From assembly GCF_041435055.1 (NCBI RefSeq), contig NZ_CP108003.1, positions 191,798 to 255,797 of the forward strand: a stretch of DNA of 64,000 nucleotides, written 5' to 3'. A program made the position numbers and the translations under genes. Below the pieces are notes generated by a model. That model saw nothing but the letters and a program-made list of their open reading frames with translations. It searched no databases and had not been told where the DNA came from. Shown here in pieces: positions 20,201 through 29,310 of this stretch; positions within the stretch are counted from its first letter, which is position 1; each line of letters begins with the position of its first letter. This stretch comes from Streptomyces sp. NBC_00341 (GTDB lineage: Bacteria > Actinomycetota > Actinomycetes > Streptomycetales > Streptomycetaceae).

Positions 20201-22285
20201 CTGGCGGCGGCCATGGAATCGGCCGGGCCCGACGAGGAACAGTTCGCCGTGCGGGCGGGCACGGTGCTCGTCCCCCGGCTGACCCGGGCCGTGGCGGGGG
20301 CCTCCACCCCGCCACCGCCGGCGCTCGACCCCGAGGGCGTGGTGCTGATCACCGGCGGCACGGGGATGATCGGCCAGGTCATCACCCGGCATCTGGTCGA
20401 GGAACACGGCGTCCGGCACGTGCTGCTGGCCGGCCGCCGCGGCGACGCGGGCGAGCTGCCGGAGGAACTGGCCGCCCGGGGCGCCGAGGTGACGGCCGTC
20501 GCCTGTGACGTGACCGACCGCGCCGCCCTCACCGCGCTGCTGGACAACCTGGAACGGCCCCTGACGGCGGTGATCCACGCCGCGGGCGTACTGGACGACG
20601 GTGTGATCACGTCGCTCACCCCGCAGCAACTGGCCACGGCACTCGCGCCCAAGGCCGACGCCGCCGTGCACCTGGCCGAGCTGGTTCTCGCCCGGGGCGA
20701 CGAGCCGGCCGCGTTCGTCACGTTCTCCTCCCTGGCCGGGGTCCTCGGCGGGTCCGGACAGGCCAACTACGCCGCGGCCAACGCGTTCCTGGACGCCCTG
20801 ATGCAGCAGCGCCGCGAGCGGGGACTGCCGGGTGTGTCGGTGGCGTGGGGCCTGTGGGAGCAGCCGGACAACGGCCCGGGGCTGGCCGCCGACCTGGCCG
20901 CGGCCGACCGCCGCCGGCTCGCCGCCGACAGCGCACGCCCGCTCACACCGGCGCAGGGCGCGGCGCTGTTCGACGCCGCACTCGGCCTGGCCGGCACACA
21001 CGGCGACGCCGTACTGGTGGCCGCCCGCTTCGACTCCGGCCGGCTGCGCGCCACCCGGACCGCTCTGCTGCGGGGCCTGGTGCGCGGGCCGGCCCGGCGC
21101 GCCGCCGCGACCGGTTCGGACGGGGCGTCGCTGCGGCGGCGGCTGGCCGGCCGGTCCCCGGCCGAACGGCAGGAGGCCCTGGTGGAGCTGGTGCGCCGAG
21201 AGGTCGCCGCCGTGCTGGGCTTCCCCGGCCCGCACTCGGTCACCCCCTCCCAGACCCTGGCCGAGGCCGGATTCGACTCCCTGACCGCCGTGGAGCTGCG
21301 CAACCGGCTGGGCGAGGCCACCGCGTTGCGGCTGCCCACCACCCTGGTCTTCGAACACCCCACGGCCGTCGCGCTCGCCGGATACCTGGCCGAGCAGCTC
21401 ACCGACGACGCCGACACCAGCGACGCGGCCAGGGCCGCAGCTGCCGTCACGGACGGCGCGGACGAGGGCCCGGATGTCTTCGGGGCGCTGTTCCGGGAGG
21501 CCTGCGCGGACGGCCGCACCGACGAGGGCTTCGCCTTCCTCAACAGCGCAGCCCGGCTCCGCCCCCGGGGCATCGCTCCGGTCGAACCCGTCCGGCTCGG
21601 CTCCAGCGGCTCCGGGCCCGCGCTGATCTGCGTGAGCTCCCACGTGGCGCTGGGCGGGGCGCACGAGTACGCCCGCTTCGCCGCACCGTTCCGGGGCCGG
21701 CACCCCGTATGGGCCCTGCCCAACCCCGGGTTCGGCACGTCCGAGGCGCTGCCGCCGACCAGGCAGGCGCTGATCGAGGCGCACGCGCGGTACGTCCTGG
21801 AGTGCGCGGACGGAGGCCCGTTCGTCCTGCTCGGGTCGTCCTCCGGCGGAGTGATCGCGCACGCCGTGGCCGCCCTGCTGGAGTCGGCCGGCACACCGCC
21901 GACCGCGGTCGTCCTGCTCGACAGCTACGAGGGCGCGGTCCTGGACTCCTCGCCCACCGGGAGCGCCTTCCGCGACGTGCTGGCCGACGGGCTCCACGAA
22001 CGGCAGAGCGCGTTCGCACGGCTCGACTTCACCCGGCTGACGGCGATGAGCTGGTACGGCGAGCTGTTCGCGCAGTGGAGCGCCGAGCCGCTGACGGCGC
22101 CCGTGCTGCTGGTACGGGCCTCGGAACCGCTCTCGCCCGCACTCGCGGGAGAGGACTGGCAGACGGTGTGGAAGACGGCGCACACCACGCTCGACGTGCC
22201 GGGGAACCACTTCACCCTGATGGAGACCCACGCACAGAGCACGGCCGGTGCGGTACGGGAGTGGCTGGAGGCGGTGGCGGGGTAG
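14255..22285 (+). CDS. Monomodular type I polyketide synthase: ligase-ACP-KS-AT-DH-KR-ACP-TE
   Basis: 2676 residues from ATG 14255 (ATG 14222 lacks a ribosome-binding site). Approximate domains: acyl ligase 1-510 ([12 protein letters not shown] near 174, SYGSTETGG); ACP1 about 545-625 ([11 protein letters not shown]); KS 639-1060 (VDTACSSSL near 812, [17 protein letters not shown]); AT 1178-1470 (GHSQGE near 1268; YASHS and RVDVVQPAS point to methylmalonyl-CoA); DH about 1538-1790 ([16 protein letters not shown], Asp in LLDACLH); KR about 2033-2190 (TGGTGMIG, B-type [11 protein letters not shown]); ACP2 near 2339 ([11 protein letters not shown]); TE about 2430-2676 (GSSSGG near 2527, His in GNHFTL). 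All catalytic residues appear present. Expected chemistry: load an acid, extend once with methylmalonate, ketoreduce, dehydrate and release a 2-methyl-2-enoic acid. Iteration cannot be excluded. Confidence 0.95.
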   Translation: MLRTELIRPLHELLPAHAERLGDKIAFRDARRTVSYAELDLRTRRLAGQLAHLGLGRGETAALLLGNCLEMVESYLAIARAAAVGAPLNPHATDDELEHLLGDSGAVVLITDRTHLEQVLRLGAGHPGLRVVVTGSGAAPRDVALFDTLVGAEPPVPARDDAALDDVAWMLYTSGTTGRPKGVLSTHRKAMWGVAASYAPTLGLEEADRVLWPLPLAHTVAHNLCVLGVVAVGASAHIVDGLAADEIVAALEEDRTTFFCAVPTVYQQLLGAARDTGLGTHELRVCMVAGAACPAGLHDDFEEAFGLRLLDSYGSTETGGPIASNAPAGPRVAGSCGPPVPGLALRLLDPSTGEEALPGAEGEAWVRSPAVMLGYHGHPEATAAVLRDGWYRTGDLARIDEQGFVTITGRVKELIIRGGENIHPGEVEAAIAPLPGIAEVAVAGRPHPLLGEIPAAYVVPGPGGFDAGQLIEACRARLSYYKVPHEVWEVERLPRTPLGKVMRPALANTPARLVLSRAAESDDAGEGDAGQWARLLGETPRDSRDEVLLGLVRREIGAVLGQPVPAAADTAFRELGFDSMMAVRLRDRFVAATGLRLPATLVYDHPTPEAVAAYLGAELSGGTVPSATPDAGTGTGTGADDAIAIVSIACRFPGDVTSPEGLWKLVAEESDVVGDYPDDRGWDLDRPLDGDPGREGAGYARTGGFLDGADLFDAAFFGISPREALAMDPQQRLLLECAWEACERAGIDPTSLKGSRTGVFAGLMAGEYGARLLGRPAPEGLEGYLGNGSAGSVASGRLAYTLGLEGPAISVDTACSSSLVALHLAARSLREGECSMALAGGATVMSTPSPFIEFGRQQALSVSGRCRPFSATADGTTFGEGVGLLLLERLSDARRNGHRVWAVLKGSAVNQDGASNGLTAPSGPAQQRVIRQALADARLSAADVDMVEAHGTGTALGDPIEAQAIIATYGQDRPGHRPLWLGTVKSNIGHAQAAAGVAGVIKTVMAMREGVLPRTLYADEASPLVDWSAGTVELLTHARTWPTTDGRPRRAGVSAFGASGTNAHLILEQAPPEEPVADPAAEETGPVPSASLVPWVLSGRTAAALRDQAAALSPQAATGGSDAADVGWSLVTGRARFEHRAVLVGDFGAGLKALDAGERADRVVTGAVAETLRNAKPVFLFPGQGAQWAGMGVELARASTVFAARLAECESALSEFVDWSLTDVLHGAHGAPPLERVDVVQPASFAVMVSLAALWRSFGVEPAAVAGHSQGEIAAACVAGVLSLRDAARVVCLRSRAIAELAGPGAMASVTLPVERVEELLAEGVSVAAVNGPSQVVVSGEVAAVEALLARCEERGVRARRIAVDYASHSPAMDVLAERLTADLAGIVPGAGRVPLVSSVTGRPAEPLTMDSAYWLRNLRQPVRFSDAVRTLAGQGHTAFVEVSSHPVLTAAVADVAQDAAVVTGSLRRDAGGWDRFLTSVGEAWVRGVAVDWTAAFQGLRPRTVDLPTYPFQRRRHWLHAGPSSGDPAAWGQQAAAHPLLGAVVRLADSDAVLLTGVLSPRSQPWLADHVVGGAVLFPGTGFVELALRSGDETGMDVLDELVIETPLVLPESDSAEVRVQARVGEPDTTGRRPVTIHSCEAGPTDDGEHQVWTRHATGFLTVDASTATDPSGPLDAAAWPPAGAEPVELDGAYERLADGGLGYGPAFQGLRAMWRRGTEVFAEVGLPAGTGADKGFGIHPALLDACLHPDVIEASTGQLRLPFSWSGVRLHTAGASVLRVRLNRGADGEVALRATDESGRPVVTIGALETRPAEPRTARAGIAREALLRVAWTPLPIPDPGAGRHRWAVLGHGDRAGTHPDVAALAAAVAAGDAVPDHVLVPYTDTWGLPTAEAVHRATGEALRLIQDWLARESLSSARLVLATRGAAVGTGVGQVTDAVHAAVWGLARSAQSEHPGRIVLADFDTDPAQDSQESREALRMLAAAMESAGPDEEQFAVRAGTVLVPRLTRAVAGASTPPPPALDPEGVVLITGGTGMIGQVITRHLVEEHGVRHVLLAGRRGDAGELPEELAARGAEVTAVACDVTDRAALTALLDNLERPLTAVIHAAGVLDDGVITSLTPQQLATALAPKADAAVHLAELVLARGDEPAAFVTFSSLAGVLGGSGQANYAAANAFLDALMQQRRERGLPGVSVAWGLWEQPDNGPGLAADLAAADRRRLAADSARPLTPAQGAALFDAALGLAGTHGDAVLVAARFDSGRLRATRTALLRGLVRGPARRAAATGSDGASLRRRLAGRSPAERQEALVELVRREVAAVLGFPGPHSVTPSQTLAEAGFDSLTAVELRNRLGEATALRLPTTLVFEHPTAVALAGYLAEQLTDDADTSDAARAAAAVTDGADEGPDVFGALFREACADGRTDEGFAFLNSAARLRPRGIAPVEPVRLGSSGSGPALICVSSHVALGGAHEYARFAAPFRGRHPVWALPNPGFGTSEALPPTRQALIEAHARYVLECADGGPFVLLGSSSGGVIAHAVAALLESAGTPPTAVVLLDSYEGAVLDSSPTGSAFRDVLADGLHERQSAFARLDFTRLTAMSWYGELFAQWSAEPLTAPVLLVRASEPLSPALAGEDWQTVWKTAHTTLDVPGNHFTLMETHAQSTAGAVREWLEAVAG

Positions 22286-22329
22286 GCCCCCACCGCCCCC
22301 AGCCCGCCCCCGGGCTGCCCGCCGTGGCG

Positions 22330-23526
22330 TTACAGCAGGGCCTCCAGCGCCTCTGCGGCGCGGGGCGCGCCTCCGGCCCGTTCCAGCACGGTGGCCATCC
22401 TTCCCACCCGTTCGCACATCACCGTGTCCGCCGCCGTCGTGCGCACGGCCTCAAGCAGCGTCTCCTCCGTGACCTCCGTCGGCAGCACAAGCGTGCCGAG
22501 GCCGAGGGCCGCCGCCCGGTTCGACAGCACCCGGGTCTCCGGCATCTGCGGGATCATGACCGGCGGCGTGCCCGCGTACAGGGACTCCATCAGGCTGCCG
22601 AGGCCGGCGGCGGTGACGAAGACGTCCGCCCTCCGTAGCGCCGCCAGCTGAGGGATCCAGGAGTGTGCCTCGACGTTGTCCGGCAGCGGGCCCAGGTCGG
22701 CGGGGTCCGAGCCGGCGCCGACGGTGATCACCGCATGCCAGGGCTTGCCCTCGAAGGCGCGCACACAGGTGTCGAAGAAGCGCGGCTGCTTGTTGTAGAG
22801 CGTGCCCATCGAGATCACGACAAGGGGCAGCCCGTCGGCGGGCGGAGTCCAGGTCTCCGCGGTGAGGTACCGCGGGGTCATGCAAGGGCCGACGAAGGCC
22901 GTTTCCTCACCGAAGGTCTCCCCGAACGGCTGGAATTCTCGCGGCACGTAGACCAGGCTGCGGTCGGCGCCCCAGCTCACCAGGGCGTCCGGGGCGATGT
23001 CGATGCCCAGCTCCGTGGTGAACTGCCGCGCCCTGGTCAACAGTTCGACCACCGCCGGGTGGTCGCGTGTCACGCCGGCGTCGTCCGAGGCCGCGCGCAC
23101 CTCCGAGTAGTGGGAGTTCGACGCCAGCGAGGGAGTCGACTGGACCGCGGGGCACCCCCACAGCTGTTCCAGGGCGCGGCCCGCAGGGGCGACGATCATG
23201 TCGTAGAGCACCAGGTCGGGCAGGTCGTCGGCGAACAGCCGCTGGGCGACGGGCACCAGCTCGATGCTCTCCTTGAGGAACAGCACCGCGGACCGCGCCA
23301 GCATGTCCGGGGTCATCGTGTCGTACCGGTCGTGGCCCAGTACGTCATCCAGCAGGCCCTTGTGGACGAAGGGGGTGGCTCCGGTGGCGCGTACCGCGGC
23401 TTCGAAGGTCTGCGAGGTCAGGAAGCTCACCCGGTGTCCGCGCCGGACCAGTTCCTCTGTGACGGCCAGGGCGGGCCGCATGTGCCCGTGAGCCGGGATG
23501 CTGAGAACGAGAACGTGGCTGCTCAT
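22330..23526 (-). CDS. Family-1 (GT-B, MGT-type) glycosyltransferase 3
   Basis: 398 residues from ATG 23526 (AAGGA upstream). The acceptor-side His is in LSIPAHGHMRPAL and the donor domain has LVVISMGTLYN. The donor motif reads FVTAAGLGSLMESLYAG, so the conserved His is Ala; glycosyltransferase 1 has Gln in the same place. It is the last gene of the long leftward operon, 58 bp behind the methyltransferase. The altered donor pocket may reflect an unusual sugar donor or loss of activity. Confidence 0.87.
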   Translation of the reverse strand: MSSHVLVLSIPAHGHMRPALAVTEELVRRGHRVSFLTSQTFEAAVRATGATPFVHKGLLDDVLGHDRYDTMTPDMLARSAVLFLKESIELVPVAQRLFADDLPDLVLYDMIVAPAGRALEQLWGCPAVQSTPSLASNSHYSEVRAASDDAGVTRDHPAVVELLTRARQFTTELGIDIAPDALVSWGADRSLVYVPREFQPFGETFGEETAFVGPCMTPRYLTAETWTPPADGLPLVVISMGTLYNKQPRFFDTCVRAFEGKPWHAVITVGAGSDPADLGPLPDNVEAHSWIPQLAALRRADVFVTAAGLGSLMESLYAGTPPVMIPQMPETRVLSNRAAALGLGTLVLPTEVTEETLLEAVRTTAADTVMCERVGRMATVLERAGGAPRAAEALEALL

Positions 23527-23584
23527 CGATGTCCTTGGTGAGGTGAGGCGGTCCACCGGGACCGCTTTTCGTGATGGGCTGAGG

Positions 23585-24448
23585 TCACCGCAGCGCGGTC
23601 AGCAGGCCGACGCGGCCGGTGCCGGGCAGCGCCGGGTCGAAGGCCGGCGGAACCGGACGGCCGTGGCGTGCGGCGAGGTCGGGGAGCGGCTCCGCGTCGG
23701 CCGTCCATCCGTGGTCGGCGAGCCAGTCGGCGGCCGGGCGCGTCATCCGGTTCTTCCAGAACGCGGACAGCCGGTCGACGACGCCGCCGGGCGCGTCGGC
23801 GGCGGCGTGCCTGGCCCGGTCGGACTCGACCATTGCCCGGGTCACGTGCTCCACCGCCAGGTGGCTGCCCGGCGCCGAGAGTGCGCCGATCCGGCCGAGC
23901 AGGCTGTCCCCCTCCTGCTCGGTGAGGTACACGAGAACGCCCTCGACCAGCCACGCCGTCGGCTCGGTGGGGCAGAAGCCCCGCGCGGCCAGCTGCGCGG
24001 GCCAGTCCGCCCGCAGGTCCGCCGCGATCACCTCGCGTCGGCAGGCGGGCGTCTCACCGCGCAGCACGTCCTCCTTGAAGGCGATCAGCTCGGGCTGGTC
24101 GAGCTCGAACAGCCGGCAGCCCTCCGGCCACCGCAGCCGGAAGGCACGTGTGTCCAACCCCGCCGCCAGCAGCACCACCTGGCGGCAGCCCGCCTCGGCA
24201 GCGTGATGGAGATAGTCGTCGAAGTACCGGGTGCGCAAGGCGAAGTAGTCGCCCATGGCGGCGGTGAAGCGCTCACCCGAACCGGCGTTCCACTCCGCCT
24301 GCTGTTCGGTGCCCGCCGCGTCGAGGAGGCGCTTGGCCAAGAGGTCCTCGAACAGCCGGTCGTGCCGCTCGGTCTCGGCCCATCGGGCCATACCCACCAC
24401 CAGCGCGGTGGTGCTGACCCCCGCGAGGGGCTTCGGTCGGTCTGTCAT
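23585..24448 (-). CDS. SAM-dependent methyltransferase, leucine-carboxyl-methyltransferase-like family
   Basis: 287 residues of the actinobacterial LCM-like family (annotated as TIGR00027 type). Family motifs: VVGMARWAETERHD at the N-terminus, QVVLLAAGLDTRAFRL as SAM motif I, and AWLVEGVLVYLTEQE downstream. Such enzymes make O-methyl ethers or esters in several secondary pathways. Its ATG overlaps the amidohydrolase stop by 4 bases. The substrate is not predictable. Confidence 0.85.
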   Translation of the reverse strand: MTDRPKPLAGVSTTALVVGMARWAETERHDRLFEDLLAKRLLDAAGTEQQAEWNAGSGERFTAAMGDYFALRTRYFDDYLHHAAEAGCRQVVLLAAGLDTRAFRLRWPEGCRLFELDQPELIAFKEDVLRGETPACRREVIAADLRADWPAQLAARGFCPTEPTAWLVEGVLVYLTEQEGDSLLGRIGALSAPGSHLAVEHVTRAMVESDRARHAAADAPGGVVDRLSAFWKNRMTRPAADWLADHGWTADAEPLPDLAARHGRPVPPAFDPALPGTGRVGLLTALR

Positions 24449-25761
24449 GGCGTCCCGTCTCTCGTGTCCTCGGTCGCGCTCCCGCTCGCCGGAGCGACGC
24501 GAGCGCGGTATGCCTCACGGTCGAAGCGGACGCCGCCGCGCCACACCGCCTCGATCGAGCGGGTGTGCGTGATGTCCTCGGCAGGGTTGCCGGCGACCAG
24601 CAGCAGGTCCGCGCGGCGGCCCGGCGCGATCAGCCCGCGGTCGTGCAGACCGAAGCGGGCGGCCGGCACCGAGGTCGCCGCGGCGAGCGCCTGTGCCGGG
24701 GTCAGCCCGGCGTCGACCAGCAGGGCCAGCTCGGCGTGCAGGCTCGCTCCGTGCACCACCGGGCAGGCCCGGTCGGGGCGTTGGTTGGCGTCGCTGCCCG
24801 CCAGTACCGGCACGCCCGCCCGGTGGAGGGCGGCCACGCTCGCCAGCGCGTGGCCGAAGCGGTGCTCGGGCCGGGGATGGTCCGCGCACAGCCCCTCGCG
24901 GCCCGAGGCGATGGCCCGCCGGGCGTGCTCGGGCAGGTGACCGGCGATCCGTGGGTCCTCCGCCAGCGTGCGGCCCACCCGGGCCGCGGGAGAGGGCGGC
25001 GGAGCGGACATCTCGAGCATCGTCAGGGTGGGCAGGACGGCATGCCCGCCGGCCGCGAGACGGCCGGCGAACTCGTCGTCCAGGGGCGCTTCCAACGGCA
25101 GGTGCGTCAGGACGTCCACCCCGCTGTCCAGCGCGAGCCGGGCGGACCACAGGGCCGAGACGTGCGCGACGGTCACCAGGCCGCGCCGCCGGGCCGCCTC
25201 GACGAGTGCCGTCACGGTCGCGCGGTCCAGCGCGGGCAGCGACATGCCGTGGTTGGCGCCGTCGTCCACCATGATCTTGAGGAAGTGTGCGCCCTCCTCG
25301 TGCCGGGCGGCCACGAACGCATCCGCCTGCCCGGGGCCGGCGACCGTCGGCAGCCGTGGCATGCCCACCGCCGGGTGCCCGCCGGGCGCGCTCGCCAGCC
25401 ATCCGGCGCTGCGCAGATCGGCCACGTCGTCGCGGCCGGCGGCCAGCTCGCACAGGGCCCGGGTGGCGTCAGCCGGGCCCATGAACATGTCGAGCTCGGT
25501 GGTCACCCCGAAGGCCAGGGCCAGTTCGAGATTGTCCGGCACGCCGAAGACGTGGGTGTGCGCATCGATCAGCCCCGGCAGCAGGGTCAGGCCGCTCCCG
25601 TCGACCATCTGTGTGCCCTTCCCGGGCCGCGGCCGGGGACCCGGTCCGACGGTGACGTCTGTGACGACGCCGTCGGTGAACTCCACCGAACCGGTCCCCG
25701 CCACCGACTCCCCGTCGAAGACGCGTACGTCGTGGATGAAGGTCGCCCCCACCCGTCTCAC
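24445..25761 (-). CDS. Metal-dependent amidohydrolase
   Basis: 438 residues from GTG 25761, whose GTGA overlaps the UbiA-like stop. It belongs to the amidohydrolase (imidazolonepropionase/prolidase-like) superfamily: N-terminal metal pair in GLIDAHTHVFGV, probable carboxylated Lys in FLKIMVDDGAN, His in TVAHVSALWS and DVLTHLPLEAP, and the final Asp in PVLAGSDANQR. It should hydrolyse an amide, lactam or lactone. It might act in the pathway or in self-protection. Confidence 0.85.
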   Translation of the reverse strand: MRRVGATFIHDVRVFDGESVAGTGSVEFTDGVVTDVTVGPGPRPRPGKGTQMVDGSGLTLLPGLIDAHTHVFGVPDNLELALAFGVTTELDMFMGPADATRALCELAAGRDDVADLRSAGWLASAPGGHPAVGMPRLPTVAGPGQADAFVAARHEEGAHFLKIMVDDGANHGMSLPALDRATVTALVEAARRRGLVTVAHVSALWSARLALDSGVDVLTHLPLEAPLDDEFAGRLAAGGHAVLPTLTMLEMSAPPPSPAARVGRTLAEDPRIAGHLPEHARRAIASGREGLCADHPRPEHRFGHALASVAALHRAGVPVLAGSDANQRPDRACPVVHGASLHAELALLVDAGLTPAQALAAATSVPAARFGLHDRGLIAPGRRADLLLVAGNPAEDITHTRSIEAVWRGGVRFDREAYRARVAPASGSATEDTRDGTP

Positions 25762-26663
25762 CGTCCGATCCCGGTCGCTACGGACCCGTAGAGGCACAGC
25801 AGGTTGAAACAGAGGACGAAGCCCATCGCGGGGAGGGTCAGCCCGTCCGGTCTGCGCCGCGCCAGGAAGCGCCAACCGCCGAACGCGGGAAGCAGCAGGC
25901 TCAGCGCGGGCAGCAGGCCCGCCCGCCCGAGCAGCAGCGGGGCGATCACCGCGGCGGCGCTCGCCAGGGCCAGGCTGACCGCAGCGCTGCCGCGCGCGCC
26001 GAACACCTGTGAGTAGAGCCGCGCCCGTGGGTCGCTCTCGTGACTGGTCTTGCGCGCGACCTCGAACTGCAGGAAGACACAGGCGAACATGGCGAGCAGC
26101 GGCACCGCGCGCAGATCCCCGCCGATCGCGCCGCTGGTCATCAGCGAGCCGTACAGGTAGACCGAGAGCAGGAGTTGCACCGGGTAGCCGGCCAGCAGGC
26201 CGGCCACCGGGTCGTCACCGAGCCGGGGCCAGCGGCGCTCCAGGCCGGTCAGGGCCACCGTATAGCCGAGGCCGAGCACGATCAGGACCGCCGACCAGCC
26301 CGACACCGGCAGGTTGAGCGCCATCACGACGGCGGCGATCAGTCCCATCGCGCAGCGCAGCTCCGTCACCGAGATGGCGCCGGTCACCAGCGGGCGGTCC
26401 GGATGATGCAGCCGGTCGTACTCCAGGTCCTTCTGCTCGTCCACCATCCGGGCGAACAGCAGGGCCAGCACCACGCTTGCCGCGCGCACCACCGTCGCCG
26501 GGCCGGGCCTCCAGTGCCCGGCCCCCGACAGTGCCTCGGCCGCCCCCTCCAGAGCCAGGGTCCACAGCACTCCGTAGGTGACGTAGACCTGCGGGCGGAA
26601 CATCCGCAGCACGAAATCGCCCAGCCGGGCCGGTGTGTGCCGGGCCGTCAGCGTCCCGCTCAT
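25758..26663 (-). CDS. UbiA-like integral membrane prenyltransferase
   Basis: 301 residues with about eight hydrophobic helices. The first Asp-rich motif appears as MVDEQKDLEYDRLHHPDRPL, resembling the NDxxDxxxD plus DRPL region of UbiA enzymes with substitutions. A second polar loop, ARKTSHESDPRARLYSQVFG, holds the place of the second motif but is atypical. UbiA enzymes transfer prenyl chains to aromatic acceptors such as hydroxybenzoates and naphthoates in the membrane. The start (ATGA overlap with the nitroreductase stop) is clear. The aromatic-acid context fits, but the altered motifs leave substrate and activity uncertain. Confidence 0.7.
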   Translation of the reverse strand: MSGTLTARHTPARLGDFVLRMFRPQVYVTYGVLWTLALEGAAEALSGAGHWRPGPATVVRAASVVLALLFARMVDEQKDLEYDRLHHPDRPLVTGAISVTELRCAMGLIAAVVMALNLPVSGWSAVLIVLGLGYTVALTGLERRWPRLGDDPVAGLLAGYPVQLLLSVYLYGSLMTSGAIGGDLRAVPLLAMFACVFLQFEVARKTSHESDPRARLYSQVFGARGSAAVSLALASAAAVIAPLLLGRAGLLPALSLLLPAFGGWRFLARRRPDGLTLPAMGFVLCFNLLCLYGSVATGIGR

Positions 26664-27307
26664 CCCTGCCATCCGTTCCAGGAGACGACCTCGTCCAGTG
26701 GCTGCCGCGGCGGGCGACGGAAGTCGGGGCCGCCCGTGACATGCCCGACGGCCACCAGCGCCACCTGCGTGACCTCGTCCGCCGGAATGCCGAGCAGTTC
26801 CGCGACCTCTCGTTCGTGTGCCAGGTGCACCGTGGTCAGCGCGGTGCCCAGGCCACGGCTGCGCGCCGCCAGCATGAAGCTCCACAGCGCCGGGTAGACC
26901 GAGCCGAAGAAGGCGGACCGGCCGGCCGGCGGGGCGTCCGGCGCCAGCCGGCCCCGGGCGGCGGCCAGCACCAGCGCCGGCACCTCGTGCAGGTGATCGG
27001 CGAGATAGCGCACTCCGGCCACCGCCCGCTCGCTCATCGCGCCCGGTGGCTTCGCTGCCAGATAGGCGTCCGACGCGGACTTGTAGTACCGGGCGACGGC
27101 CGCCTTGGTCTCCTCGGCGTCGATCACCACGAACCGCCAGTCCTGGCGGTTGCCGCCGTTCGGTGCGTACTGGGCGATCCGCAGGCATTCGGCGATCAGC
27201 GGGCGGGCGACCGGACGCGACAGGTCGAGCCGGCGGCGCACGGTGGGCGTACGGGTCAGTATCGCGTCGACGTCGTGGACCGCCGGGGCGGCGTGGGTGC
27301 CGGTCAT
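26660..27307 (-). CDS. Nitroreductase-family flavoprotein
   Basis: 215 residues, FMN-dependent nitroreductase fold. The N-terminal TPTVRRRLDLSRPV matches the family RRSxR-like start, AQYAPNGGNRQDWRFVVI is the FMN-binding segment, and GLGTALTTVHLAHEREV with IPADEVTQVALVAVGHV is the C-terminal signature. Relatives reduce nitro groups or quinones, or desaturate rings and heterocycles. ATGA overlaps join it to AfsA upstream and UbiA downstream. Confidence 0.88.
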   Translation of the reverse strand: MTGTHAAPAVHDVDAILTRTPTVRRRLDLSRPVARPLIAECLRIAQYAPNGGNRQDWRFVVIDAEETKAAVARYYKSASDAYLAAKPPGAMSERAVAGVRYLADHLHEVPALVLAAARGRLAPDAPPAGRSAFFGSVYPALWSFMLAARSRGLGTALTTVHLAHEREVAELLGIPADEVTQVALVAVGHVTGGPDFRRPPRQPLDEVVSWNGWQG

Positions 27308-28293
27308 CCCGGTGTCCGCAGTCGCGGGGGCAGGGTCAGCCGCACCTCGCCCTCGGCGATCGGACGGCCCTGCTGCGTCAGAGTGCAGCGCAGCACGGCA
27401 TCCGTCCCGTTGCCGCTGACCGGCAGGCTCTCGCAGGTGACGGGCAGGTCCAGTTCACCCATCGCGAGGAATCGGGCGCTCACCCCGGTCAGCACGGCCG
27501 CCGGCGAGTTCAGTGCGCCGGAGGCGACGGCGGTGGCGATGCCCAGCTGCCGGAACGCCTCAAGGGAGAGCATGCCGGGCACGTGGTCGAGGGGGTGGTC
27601 GAAGAGCACCGGGTGGGCGGTGTCGACGACGAGCGGGGCGGTCATGGCCCGGTCGGCGGCGCCCGGCATGAGCCTCGGTGCGCAGACCACCACGTTCGCC
27701 GGGTCCCGGCGGTCGACCAGCGCCGCGCCGATCGGCGGTGCCGGCGCGGGGCAGGCGGTGAACGCGGTCTGGGCGGACAGTCCGAGTGCCGCCCGCCCCT
27801 CGTCGCGCATCGCCTGCCAGTGCTCGCCCGACACCCACGACATGCTGCATTCCAGCGTTGCCGCCACCTGCTCGCCGATCAGCGCGCTGTAGCGGAGCCG
27901 CGCGCCCGTCACCCCCTCGCGACCACGGAAGCGGCGCAGGATCCGGCAGCGCAGTACCACCTCGGTGGGGGCGGCGCCCACCGCCAGAGCCGCCGGGTCG
28001 AGGTCCCGCAGCATGATCTCGCGCAGGATGAACTTCGTGCCGAACGGCATGTCGAACAGTTCGTGGCCCAGCATGATGAGTGTCTGCCGGGCGGCCTCCA
28101 CCAGCACCATCGGGTCGTAGACGTCGCAGCAGCCCACCGTGTCCCGGTAGAAGGCGTGGGAGCGGGGGATCTGCACCCCGACGTCCAGGGTGTCCTCGTC
28201 CCGGCTGAGCGCGCCTGTGACGAGCACCTCCGTGAGACTCAACCGGTGAACGATCTCCCGGGGCACCGTGCGGCTGAACTCCACCGTGTCCAT
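27304..28293 (-). CDS. AfsA-family (A-factor/butenolide synthase-like) tandem hot-dog protein
   Basis: 329 residues with two AfsA repeats: first VHRLSLTEVLVTG, IPRSHAFYRDT and DPMVLVEAARQTLIMLGHE; second LFDHPLDHVPGMLSLEAFRQLG. AfsA/ScbA/MmfL enzymes condense a beta-ketoacyl thioester with dihydroxyacetone phosphate to start gamma-butyrolactone or furan signal synthesis. There is a strong AAGGAGG site. Unlike most afsA genes it is not beside a TetR receptor gene but inside a biosynthetic operon with its own ACP and acyl-AMP ligase, so a structural role (making a butenolide-type part of the product) is as likely as a signalling one. Confidence 0.87.
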   Translation of the reverse strand: MDTVEFSRTVPREIVHRLSLTEVLVTGALSRDEDTLDVGVQIPRSHAFYRDTVGCCDVYDPMVLVEAARQTLIMLGHELFDMPFGTKFILREIMLRDLDPAALAVGAAPTEVVLRCRILRRFRGREGVTGARLRYSALIGEQVAATLECSMSWVSGEHWQAMRDEGRAALGLSAQTAFTACPAPAPPIGAALVDRRDPANVVVCAPRLMPGAADRAMTAPLVVDTAHPVLFDHPLDHVPGMLSLEAFRQLGIATAVASGALNSPAAVLTGVSARFLAMGELDLPVTCESLPVSGNGTDAVLRCTLTQQGRPIAEGEVRLTLPPRLRTPG

Positions 28294-28308
28294 CGTGATT
28301 CCTCCTTG

Positions 28309-29310
28309 TCACCTGGCCGCGAGGCGGGCCAGGTGAAGTTGCCAGTCGGCTGAGCCGGGCCCGTCCAGCACCGGCGCCAGCCCCTGGTGCTTCATGGGCA
28401 GGACGTGGGTACCGACGATCACCAGGTCCCACGGGTCGATCAGCAGGCCGTTTCGCCAGACGGCCTCCAGCAGTGGGCCGTGGCCCTGCGGGGTGCTCGC
28501 CGCCAGCCGGGCCGCGCGGAGTTCGTCGCGGACCGCCCCGGGGGGCATCGACGCCTCCGCCCGCTCCACCGCCAACCGGAGCCGGCCGGCGGCCGGCGCG
28601 AACGTCAGTTCGCGCTCGGGCACTTCGGCGTGCAGCCGCGCGGCCAGTTCCAGGGCCCGCCCGGACTGGTCCGCGCCTTCCAGCGCACTGGCGTAGACCC
28701 GCTCCCGGGTCGCCGTGTCGAAGTGCACGCCCAGCTCGCGGGCCACGTCGGCCGGCTCGTCCGGGGTGTGCACCAGGTTGAGCAGGTAGCTGTAGCGACC
28801 GATCTCGTAGCGCAGCTGGCCGGGGATCCTGGCCTTCGGATCGGTCGGGCCCTTGCGCTCGGTCACCACCACCGACGTCGGCGGTGCCCAGGCCTCCTCC
28901 GCCTCCGGCCGGACGACCAGGACCACCGAGTCGCACGAGTCCATGAACAGGTCGGCCAGCCGGCGGCGCTCCGGGGTCGCCAGGTTCCACTGGTAGTACC
29001 AGAGCGACCGCACGGCGGTCCGGGTCAGCCGGGTGCGTTCCGCGGCGACGATTCGCAGGCCGTTGCGGGCCAGCCAGTCGACGGTCGTCGGGATCTGCCG
29101 GCTGACGACCGCGTCCGGCTTGAGCAGCAGCGCGGCGTGCCGGTGCAGGAAGCCCTCCACGTCGGCGGTGAGCCCCGCGAGCTGTTCGACGCTCTCCAGG
29201 AAGTACGTGTCGGAGGCGAACAGGGTGCGCTTGCGGGGATCACAGCTGAGGGCCGGTGAGAGGTCCACGCCGGAGCGGCGGTCCTGCCGCGTCGTGTCGT
29301 CCGTGATCAT
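28309..29310 (-). CDS. Nucleoside-diphosphate-kinase-like domain protein with a C-terminal extension
   Basis: 333 residues. From about 60 to 200 it follows the NDPK pattern: ALLLKPDAV (Lys64), VVTERKGPTDPKARIPGQLR and NLVHTPDEPADVARELGVHF, where His181 is at the phosphohistidine position. NDPKs are normally about 140 residues and hexameric. Here there is a 55-residue N-terminal and a 130-residue C-terminal extension of unknown fold (LHAEVPERELTFAPAAGRL, DPWDLVIVGTHVLPMKH). The usual HGSD becomes HTPD. It may transfer phosphate to a pathway metabolite rather than to NDPs. ATGA overlap with the upstream SDR gene. Confidence 0.7.
   Translation of the reverse strand: MITDDTTRQDRRSGVDLSPALSCDPRKRTLFASDTYFLESVEQLAGLTADVEGFLHRHAALLLKPDAVVSRQIPTTVDWLARNGLRIVAAERTRLTRTAVRSLWYYQWNLATPERRRLADLFMDSCDSVVLVVRPEAEEAWAPPTSVVVTERKGPTDPKARIPGQLRYEIGRYSYLLNLVHTPDEPADVARELGVHFDTATRERVYASALEGADQSGRALELAARLHAEVPERELTFAPAAGRLRLAVERAEASMPPGAVRDELRAARLAASTPQGHGPLLEAVWRNGLLIDPWDLVIVGTHVLPMKHQGLAPVLDGPGSADWQLHLARLAAR

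Noticed and set aside
17849..22417. Very long open frame (1522 codons) on the minus strand opposite the PKS
   Set aside because: A shadow of the GC-rich PKS codon pattern; no domain is recognisable and the plus strand encodes complete PKS domains.
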